Origin: Chitinophagaceae bacterium
GTDB lineage: Bacteria; Bacteroidota; Bacteroidia; Chitinophagales; Chitinophagaceae
NCBI GenBank assembly: GCA_016715365.1
Contig: JADKAM010000001.1
Coordinates: forward strand, 744,001-808,000
Direction of reading: 5' to 3'
DNA length: 64,000 nucleotides
The notes under the pieces are model-generated. The model searched no databases. It was not told the origin of the DNA and worked only from the letters and a program-made list of their open reading frames with translations. This document shows, in pieces, positions 51,501 to 61,400 of this stretch (positions are counted from its first letter, which is position 1; each line of letters starts with the position of its first letter). The position numbers and the translations under genes are program-made.

Positions 51501-54500
51501 TTCCACTGTAGCAGCAGATAAACTGACCTTTAGAGGGTTGAGTGTTCAAAACGTTCAAAACTTTACCATTAGTAACAACACAATTGCGGGAGTTCTTTCT
51601 ACTACAACTTCTTCGGCCACAGTAACAGGTATTTCGGTATTTGGATTGGCCTCCGGCGGTAATATCTTTAATAATAAAATCAGTGATATTAAACAAGCCA
51701 ATACAACCGGCTGGGGATCTAATGGCATCGGCCTTTTCTCTACAAGTACAGCCATTGGATTGAATGTTTATAACAACTTTGTTTCTGACGTAGCAAGCCA
51801 GGGCTTTAACGGTGTTACCTCATCGGATAACGGGTATGGAATCATGGTTGGTTCGGGTACCGGGTATAATATTTATTTTAATACAGTTCATCTGAATACA
51901 AACCAGGGAGCCGGTGCTGCTTCAGGAATCACTGCGGCTATAAACCTGGCCAGCGGCCTTGCTGCAGGTGCAGTTAATTTGCGGAATAATATTTTAGGAA
52001 GCTCACAGACTATTGGAGCAAACAGGTATGCAATTCTAAGTTCTTCTGCCAATACCGCTTTTTCGGCAATTGATTATAATGATTATTACACTACGGGTCC
52101 TAACTTAGGATTTATAGGAGTTGACCGTGTAAATCTGGCTGCAATAGTAGCAGGATTTGGTGGAAATACAAATTCAATTAATGTTACACCTGTTTATGTA
52201 TCAGCTACAGACCTGCATTTAGATCCTACAACTAATTGTTTGATTAATGGTAAAGCGACACCTATAGCCACTATTACTACTGATATTGATGGCAATACCA
52301 GAAATGCATTAACACCGGATTTAGGTGCTGATGAATTTACATCAGCGACCGAGCCAACAATCACATTGGGAGCTAACCCTGTTGTATGTGTTGGTACTAC
52401 TACTGCCAATCTAACTTACAGTGCGGTAACTAATACACCAGATCAATACAGTATAGATTTTGATGCAGCTGCTGAAGCCCAGGGTTTTGTTGATGTAGTT
52501 AATGCAGCACTTCCTGCCAGCCCTATCGTAATTACAATTACAGGGGCAGTACCAGGCACTTACAATGCGTTATTAAGAATCAGAAATTCAACAACGGGTT
52601 GTTTGAGTAATAACTATCCAATTACCGTTACAATAAATCCCAATAACACAATCGCATTAACATCGGCGCCAGGTACCAATGCACAAACGGTATGTATTAA
52701 TACGCCAATAGTTAATATTACGTATGCTACTACCACTGCAACCGGGGCGACATTCAGCGGTTTGCCCGCAGGTATAACCGGCAACTGGGCAGCCAATGTG
52801 GTAACGATTAGTGGTACACCAACAACAACTGTTGGATCTCCATTCAGCTACACGGTAACGTTAACTGGTGGGGGCTCTTGCGGAACATTAACAGCTAATG
52901 GTACAATCACAGTTATTCCAAATAATACTGTCACATTAACATCAGCTCCGGGAACAAATGCACAATCAGTATGTATTAATACGCCAATAACCAATATTAC
53001 CTATTCAACAACCGGCGCAACCGGTGCCACTTTCAGTGGTTTGCCAGCAGGCGTTACTGGAAACTGGGCGGCCAATGTGGTAACTATCAGTGGTACGCCA
53101 ACAACAACAGTTGGGTCTCCGTTCAGTTATACAGTTACCTTAACAGGCGGCTGTGGTTCAATAACCGCTACCGGAACTATAACTGTTAATCCTGATAATT
53201 CTATTACATTAACCTCGGCGCCTGGAACAGATGCACAAACAGTTTGTGTTAATACGGCAATAACCAATATTACATATGCAACAACCACCGCAACTGGTGC
53301 CACATTCAGTGGTTTACCTGCCGGGGTCACCGGCAACTGGGCAGCCAATGTGGTAACGATCAGTGGTACACCAACAACTGCTGTCGGTTCACCATTCAGC
53401 TATACTGTAACATTAACCGGTGGAGGCACTTGCGGAACATTAACAGCCACAGGAACAATTACGGTTACTCCAAATAATACGATCACCTTAACATCGGCTG
53501 CGGGAACAAATGCACAAACAGTTTGTATGAATTCGCCGATTGCAAATATTACTTATTCAACTACCGGTGCAACTGGTGCCACATTCAGTGGTTTACCTGC
53601 GGGTGTAACGGGTGCATGGGTAGCCAACGTGGTGACCATCAGCGGTACCCCAACAACAACTGTTGGTTCTCCGTTTAATTATACAGTAACATTAACAGGG
53701 GGTTGCGGAGTAATAACAGCCAATGGTACAATAACAGTTAATCCATTACCGGTAATCAACAGTACCCAGGTAGAACCATCAACCTGTGCTTCTGCAGACG
53801 GTTCAATAAATATAACAGTAAGCGGAGCAGCCGGTCCTTACACATTTGCATGGACGGGTCCGGGTGTAAACCCAACCAGTGAAGATCAAATTAATCTTAC
53901 AGTAGGCAATTACAGTGTTACAGTAACTGTAACAGCAACAGGTTGTTCATCAACAGCCAGCTTTGCTCTTGCAGGCCCTGGCGGTTGCAGCATCTGTCCT
54001 ACCATACCAACTTTTGTAACATCACCGGCAGGTGCAGCCTGCGCCGGAAGCAATGTAACATTTACAGCTTCGGGTTTAACAGACATGGGCACCACCTATG
54101 GTATCATATTTAAATATTCCGTGGCAGCATTGCCTAATCCTTATGTGGGCGGTACTGTTATAGCTACAGTAGCTAACGGAGCACTTACGGCAGGCCAGAC
54201 GGTAGCAACTGCAAACAGTGCGATAATACCAGTAGGTAGTTATTTTGTTTATGCAATACTTACACCAACCCCGGTAGATCTTTTATGTCGTCCGGCTGTA
54301 CAAATCAACTTAACTATTGGAGCTACGCCAGATGTTAATCAACCGGCAAACCAAGTGGTATGTAATGCTTTCCCAACAGCAGCAGTTAACTTTAGCGGCT
54401 CAGTTCCAGGCACAGTATTCAACTGGACCAATAACACACCATCTATAGGCCTTGCAGCCAGTGGTACTGGTAATATTGCATCGTTTACAGCAACTAATGT

Positions 54501-57500
54501 AACTAATGCACCAGTTGTGGCAACCATAACAGTGACTCCGGCTTATACGACAGGTAGCGGTGGCGGACCTGTAACACAAACGTTTAGTTATACCGGGGCA
54601 GTCCAAACCTTTACAGTACCTGCAGGTGTAACTTCTATTGATATTGATACCCGTGGAGCACAAGGCGGTGGTAATGGTGGTGGTGGTAGAGGAGCCAGAA
54701 TGAATGCAACTTATAGCGTAACACCTGGCCAGGTACTTAATATTGTTGTAGGCCAGCAGGGACTATTACAGGCAGGCGGAAACGCACAAAACAGTTCTGG
54801 CGGTGGCGGCGGAAGTTTCGTTTACACCTCGGCAGGTCCAACCTTGCTGGTAGCGGCCGGCGGCGGTGGAGGAAAATGTAATTATTCCGGTTCAATTCCA
54901 TTAAATGCCAGTTCAGACGGGCAAATAACTGTTAATGGCGCTAACGCTACTTCAGCTTCATATGGCGTTTCAGGTACAGGTGGAACAGGAGGTAACGGAG
55001 GAAACGGAGGGACCATCCCAGGACCCGATTTTGATAGTGGTGGGGGCACAGGATGGTTATCTGCAGGAACAAGCGCTTCAACAGGAGGAAAAAATGCGCC
55101 GAGCTGGGCAGGTGGAAATCCTTTCTGCGGCGGTGGCGGTGGCGGCTGTGGCGGCTTCGGCGGCTTCGGCGGCGGCGGTGGCGGCGGTAACGATTACGGT
55201 GGCGGCGGCGGTGGCGGCGGCTACTCTGGCGGCGGCGGCGGTGCAGATCCGGCACATGGCGGCGGCGGTGGCTCATTCAGCAGCGGAACAGCTCAGGCCA
55301 ATGCAGCAGGATTTCAGCTGGGAGATGGTCAGGTAATAATATCTTATGCCGCTACCAGTATAACCTGTACAGGCACACCAAAAACCTTTACCATAACAGT
55401 TAATCCGACTCCGGCAGCAACTATCAGTTATACTGGCAGTCCTTATTGCTCAAATGCAGGTACAGCTACTGTCACTCATACTGGTACAGCTGGTGGAACC
55501 TACTCAGCAGCACCAGCCGGTTTAACCATTAATGCGGCTAACGGAGATGTAACTTTAGGAACCAGTACTCCTGGAACTTACACAGTTACTTATACCATAG
55601 CAGCAGCTGGTGGTTGTGCAATCTTTACAACAACCACATCAATAACTATTACAGCTCTGCCGGTAGCAACCATTAATTATGCCGGCAGTCCATATTGCAG
55701 CAATGCAGGTACTGCAACTGTTACCCAAACGGGTACCACAGGCGGAACCTATACAGCAGCACCGGCAGGCTTAACAATAAATGCAGCTACAGGTGCAGTG
55801 ACTTTAGCAACCAGCGCAGCCGGAACGTACACAGTTAGTTATACCATTGCAGCAGCAGGTGGATGCCCGGCAGTTATTGCAACGGCAACCATTTCCATTT
55901 CAGCGGCAAATGCAGCAACGATCAGTTATGCCGGAAGTCCTTATTGTTCAACAGTAACTTCTGCCCCTGTAACCAGGACTGGCACAGCAGGCGGAACTTA
56001 TTCCGCGTCGCCGGCAGGCTTAACTATTAATGCAGCTACAGGAACCGTAAATCCAAGTACCAGCACCCCTGGAACTTACACGGTCAGCTACACAATGGCT
56101 GCCAACGGCCCTTGTGCGGCTTTAACTGTTACCACCAGCATCACCATTACGGCAGCTCCAAACATGATCATCTTCTATGCCGGCACGCCTTATTGCTCCA
56201 ATGCTGGCACCGCCAATGTTACGAGGTTTGGCACCGCGGGCGGAACTTATTCCGCAGCGCCAGCAGGCTTAAGTATTAATGCAGCAACAGGAGCAGTAAC
56301 ATTGGGAACCAGTACGCCTGGTACTTATACAGTAACTTATACAGTAACAGCAGCAGGTTGTGGAATAACAATCACAACTACTACGATCACGATTAGTGCA
56401 GCGCCTAATGCTACGATTGCTTATGCAGGTTCGCCTTATTGTTCAAATGCAGGAACAGCCAATGTTACCCTTACGGGTACACCAGCCGGCGGAACATACA
56501 GTTCCACCGCAGGTTTAAGCATCAATGCAACAACAGGAGCCGTGAACCTGGCAGCCAGTACAGCAGGTACTTATACAGTTACTTACACGGTAGCAGCCAG
56601 TGGCGGTTGTGCAACCTATACAACAACAGCAACGATCACTATTACCACACTTCCTGCCGCAACGATTGCTTATACCGGTTCGCCTTATTGCAGCAATGCA
56701 GGTACAGCTACTGTAACCAGAACGGGCACAGCCGGCGGAACTTATACAGCGGCACCGGCCGGCAAGCATCAATGCAGCAACAGGAGCAGTGAACCTGGCA
56801 GCCAGTACAGCCGGTACTTATACGGTTACTTATACCATAGCAGCCGGTGGCGGATGCGGTGCAGTAACAGCAACAGCAAGTATAACCATAACAACACTTC
56901 CTGCCGCAACGATCAGTTATGCCGGAACTCCATACTGCCAGCCCGGCGGTACGGTTGCAGTAACGAGGACAGGAACAGCAGGCGGCACTTACAGTGCTAC
57001 ACCTGCAGGTCTCAGCATCAACGCAACAACCGGAGATATCAATATCGGCACCAGTGCAGCGGGTACTTACACGATTACTTATACTTTAGCAGCTGGCGGC
57101 GGATGTGGGGCTGTAACAGCAACAACATCGGTTACTATCAATGCGCCATCAGTAGCAGCAACAACGGCAACAGCAACTTCAACAGCACTATGCGGACCCG
57201 GATCGGTTACCCTTGGAATAACCGGCGGAAGCTTAGGTTCAGGTGCTACGTGGAGATGGTATACAGGAAGCTGTGGAGGTACTGCAATAGGAACAGGAGC
57301 TACCTTAAATGTAACAGTTAGTACCACTACCACTTACTTTGTAAGGGCAGAGGGCATCTGTAACACCACCACCTGTGCCAGTGTAACAGTAACCGTCAAT
57401 GCACAGCCAACTGTAACAATATCTACAACGGCCACTACGATCAAACCTGGCCAGAATGCAACACTAACAGCAACGGTAACTCCGGCAGGAACTCCGGTAC

Positions 57501-57913
57501 AGTGGTACCGTGATGGCAATTTGGTACCGGGAGCAACAGGAACCAGCTTAACAGTAGGTGTAGCAGATTATGGTACCTATACAGCCAGGGCCACTACGGC
57601 CGCCGGTTGTACCGCTTTATCAACAGGTATAACCATTACAGCAGAGAGCATTACCAATGTAGTGTTTGTGTATCCAAATCCAAGCCGAGGTCAGTTCCAG
57701 GTAAGGGTATACAATCAGCCGGGTAAACAGCTATCAGTACTTGTACATAATGCACGTGGACAGCTGGTATACCGTGAACGTAAGATAACCAGTGCACCGT
57801 ATACAAGAATGGATGTGGACCTTAGAAGCGCTGCATCCGGCAATTATGTGGTTACAGTGGTTGATAGCGATGGTGAGATAATTGGAAGCAAAGCCATAAT
57901 TATTCAACATTAA
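48559..57913 (+). CDS. Giant T9SS-secreted repeat protein, frameshifted at 56763
   Basis: The original product is about 3118 residues. It has a signal peptide (SIKA|QNVTV) and a type A T9SS sorting domain at the end (VFVYPNPSRGQF ... GNYVVTVVDSDGEIIGSKAIIIQH). Modules in order: two right-handed beta-helix regions (48619-50515 and 50905-52345), each ending PDLGADEF; four PKD-like repeats (52641-53745); Ig/PKD-like domains; a glycine-rich ALK/LTK-type domain nested in a PKD-like domain (54329-55407); seven repeats of about 82 residues (55411-57150); Ig-like domains; the sorting domain. In repeat 6 the codons after APAG lack two bases (GGC-A-AGC instead of GGC-TTA-AGC), so the frame from 48559 ends at 57321 without the sorting domain. 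Function is probably adhesive or matrix-like. The break may be real or a sequencing error. Confidence 0.85.
52641..53745 (+). repeat. Four tandem PKD-like repeats
   Basis: Four units of about 91-93 codons share NNTITLTSAPGTNAQTVC-type starts, then ATFSGLPAG, GNWAANVVTISGTPTTTVGSPF and SYTVTLTGG. Boundaries are near 52641, 52921, 53194 and 53473. Near-identical DNA stretches suggest recent duplication or gene conversion. Confidence 0.88.
54329..55407 (+). other. Glycine-rich ALK/LTK-type domain nested in a PKD-like domain (module 1)
   Basis: PKD-like strands run to ATITVTP (about 54560). A glycine-rich domain follows, from FSYTGAVQTFTVPAGVTS to DGQVIISY (about 54568-55350). The PKD-like fold resumes with CTGTPKTFTITVNPTP (55363-55407). 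The same order recurs at 61777-62898 and 62905-64000. Confidence 0.72.
55129..55275 (+). repeat. GGCGGT-type triplet tract
   Basis: Imperfect GGC/GGT triplets encode long glycine runs. Their length can change by slippage without breaking the frame. Confidence 0.8.
55411..57150 (+). repeat. Seven tandem repeats of about 82 codons
   Basis: Each unit reads ATISYAGSPYCSNAGTATV, then TRTGTAGGTYSAAPAGL, a INAATGAVTLGTSTPGTY stretch and VTYTIAAAGGC plus a Thr-rich strand. Starts are near 55411, 55660, 55906, 56158, 56401, 56651 and 56900. The Tyr-Cys and Gly-Cys pair suggests one disulfide per unit. Unit 6 carries the frameshift. Confidence 0.88.
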
Positions 57914-57941
57914 TTAAGGTCATTAAAGTAATATTAAATAA

Positions 57942-57974
57942 CCGCCACGGATTTATCCGTGGCGGCTTTGTTTT
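57942..57974 (+). terminator. Rho-independent terminator of the giant gene
   Basis: CCGCCACGGA (57942-57951), loop TTTA and TCCGTGGCGG (57956-57965) are followed by CTTTGTTTT. Confidence 0.92.
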
Positions 57975-58124
57975 ACTGATGAGTTTAACAAACAGCTTAC
58001 TCACTAAAAAAACACCAAATATTTTTAAGAAAATAATTAATTTTAAATCTCCTTTCAGGGCCCGGTTTGCTATGCTTTTTTTTATTTGTATCAGCAGTTC
58101 CCGATAAAAAAGTCTGATATACGG

Positions 58125-58310
58125 GCAACAGTTACATCAGCTTCGGGATGGACTGCTGCAACAACTCCTTATATACCCTTTAATCAATGAACAGAACCTG
58201 GTATAAGTGGAAATGTACTTTATACCTGCCCGGATAACAGCAGTCATCAGGTACCTGCTATCAGGAAATCAATTGACGGGGGAGACAACCGGACAGCTAA
58301 AAATCGTAAA
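58125..58310 (+). pseudogene. Decayed fragment of the Asp-box propeller gene
   Basis: In one frame this stretch reads ATVTSASGWTAATTP, then FNQ, a TGA stop (58188-58190), then GISGNVLYTCPDNSSH and IRKSIDGGDN. It aligns closely with about residues 307-367 of the downstream gene (ATVTAATWTAATTP, FNQ, GISGNVLYACPDNASH, IWKSTDGGAN; about 59406-59585). Trp codons have become Arg codons. No start or rest of gene remains. The rest of the 57975-58484 gap is AT-rich with no other feature seen. Confidence 0.8.
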
Positions 58311-58484
58311 AAATCTCCATGCCGAAAATGCAAAGCAATTTGAAACCACACATTTTATTTTGGAACTTTTGAATAAATTTTCAATGTATGATTGTTATTA
58401 ATAAATTTTTTTAGAAAAAAATATTTAACTTACACACAAATTAATCTTCCCACGGGTATTTATTAAAAACTAACAGGTATAATT

Positions 58485-61400
58485 ATGAGAAAATTACTAC
58501 TACTATCATTTACTTTTTGTTTTCTCTTAACTTCCACTACGACTTTCTCCCAGCAGAAAAAGGATCGTGAGGAAGCGGATAGAGAAAATAAAGTGAAGAA
58601 GAAGGTAAAAAGGGAAATTCAAGAAGAGATCGACAAATATGACGGGCCAGACAAGGCTGTTGTGTTTGAAATTGAGCGTACGAGAGACCTTAATACTGGC
58701 AATGTTCCTGCAGGGAAATTATGGCAGGCTATTCAATTGACTCAGCAGGTAAAAAATTCTGCTTCAAATTTTTCAGCTGCATTATCCTGGACTGAAAGAG
58801 GTCCCGATGGTGACTTCACTATTGGTGGAAACCCAAGACCTACCGGTCAGCAAACCAGCGGCAGGATCAGGGCTTCGATGATAGACTCTCTGGACCCGAC
58901 ACATAACACTGTTTGGGTTGGAGGGGTTGACGGAGGCCTTTGGAAGACAACCAATATCAATAATAATCCTGCAGGCTGGACGCTTGTAAATGATTTTTTA
59001 GCTAACCTGGCTATAGCTGCTATATGCCAGGATCCAAGACCAGGATTTCAGAATATCATGTATTTCTGCACAGGCGAATCGTATGGTAATGCGGATGCTG
59101 TGCGGGGTATTGGTGTATTTAAAAGTACGGATGCCGGAGCAACCTGGACCCTGCTTCCGAGCACTACTACTTATATAAACGGAACAAGGATACTATGCGA
59201 TTTCCAGGGAAATGTATACCTGGGTACACGTAATACCGGTCTGCTGCGTTCAACCGATGGAGGAACAACCTGGACTACCATTACACCCACAGGAATAGGA
59301 ACCAGTGTTTGCGACCTGGAGATCAGTTCTACAGGGGCGGCTGCAAGATTGCACGTAACAACCGGTATTTTCAGCACCAGCGGATATGCTTATACCGATA
59401 ACCCGGCTACTGTAACAGCAGCTACCTGGACAGCAGCAACCACTCCGTTTACAAGTTTTAACCAGCGGATAGAACTTGGTATCAGCGGCAATGTATTATA
59501 TGCATGCCCTGATAATGCAAGCCACTTAGTACCTACTATTTGGAAATCAACTGATGGTGGAGCAAACTGGGCTGCGATCCCATCACAACCTAACGGCGGT
59601 AACTGGGCCAGTGGACAGGGATGGTATAATTTAGCGTGTGCTATTAACCCGGCTAATTCAAATGAAGTTATAGTAGGTGGTTTGGATAACTGGAAATCTA
59701 CCAATGGCGGAACTTCATGGAGCCAGCTCTCGAGTTGGGCAACCAGTGCATCGGGTTTTTATGTACATGCCGACAATCATAATATTCAATGGTGGGATGG
59801 CGGAACAAAACTTATGTTTAACTGTGATGGGGGTGTACACTTTTCAACAAATGGCGGAACAACCAATACCGACAAAAATAAGGGCCTGCGCTTAAAACAG
59901 TTTTATTCTGTAGCCATTCACCCTACCAAACCCAATTATTTTATTGCCGGTGCACAGGATAATGGTATGCACCGTTTGGATCACCCGGGCCTGGACAGCT
60001 CTGCTGAAGTGGTAGGTGGTGACGGTTGCTATGCAGCCATCGATCAAAACAATGGCAATTTCCAGTTTGGATCTTATGTTTTTAATGTTTACCGCAGAAG
60101 TATCAATGGCGGTTTAAACTGGACAACACCGATCAACAACCAGAGCACAGGAAGATTTGTGAATCCCTGGGATTATGATAATGTTAATTTTAAACTATAT
60201 GCCTGCAATAATGCAGGTACCTTCCTGCGCTGGAATGATCCAAGAACAGGAGCTTCTACAGATGTTGTTTCTGTAAGTTCTTTCTCGGGGCAGAATGTTT
60301 CAGCAGTACATGCATCACCCTATACGGCCAACCGCGTTTATTTTGGTACCGGCAACGGTACTATTTCACGGGTGGATAATGCCGATGTGGGAACATCTAT
60401 TGCAGGTACAGCTATAAACAGCGGTTCCGGTATGCCGGCAGGCTATGTGAACTGTATCGTTACCGGCTCTAGTGACCAGAATTTAATAGCTTGTTTTACA
60501 AATTATGGGGTACAGAATGTTTGGATAACAACAAATGGAGGTACTACCTGGACAGCTATTGACGGCAACCTGCCTGATATGCCGGTAAGATGGGCCCTGT
60601 TTCATCCCGATAGTGATAACAAAGCATATATTGCAACTGAAACAGGAGTTTGGGAAACAGATCTGATTAATGGTGCTGCTACTATTTGGACTACCAGTAC
60701 CAGTTTCCCAACAGTAAGGACGGATATGATCAAATACCGTTCAGGTGACAGAACGATTGCTGCCGGAACACATGGTCGTGGTATATTCACTTCGATTATC
60801 CCGACAACAACTGCCAGTCCCAATGTAACGATCAACCAGGCAGCAGCACAGGTAGATCCAACATCAGCATCTCCAATTAATTTTACGGTGGTATTTGACC
60901 AGCCGGTAATAAACTTTGCTACCGGTGACGTAACTTTAAGTGGTACAGCGGGTGCAACCACTGCTACAGTTAGTGGCGGACCTTCCACCTATAATGTGGC
61001 AGTTACGGGTATGAGTGCAAACGGTACCGTAATAGCTACGATAGCGGCCGGTGTTTGTACCAATGCGGCGCTGGATCCTAATAACGCATCAACCAGTACG
61101 GATAATACCGTAACTTATAATTTACCTGCCACACCGCCAACGGTTACTATTAACCAGGCAGCGGCGCAGGTTGACCCTACATCAACATCACCAATTAATT
61201 TTACGGTGGTATTTGATCAGCCGGTTACAGGTTTTGCAACCGGTGATGTGACCCTGGCTGGAACTGCGGGTGCTACCACAGCTGTGGTTACCGGTGGACC
61301 TACAACTTATAATGTAGCAGTTTCGGGTATGACAACCTGCGGAACGGTGATAGCTACTATTCCTGCAGGTGTTTGCCAGAACGCTTCTTCACAAACCAAC

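Noticed and set aside
54935..55336. Ala-rich and Arg-rich frames on both strands within the glycine-rich tract
   Set aside because: Shadows of GGCGGT repeats read in other frames.
55411..57150. Regular tandem repeats considered as a CRISPR array
   Set aside because: Units are about 246 bases, open in one coding frame and without spacer structure; they are protein repeats.
58207..58401. A 64-codon frame on the plus strand
   Set aside because: It reads the decayed propeller fragment in the wrong frame; the matching frame shows homology with a stop.
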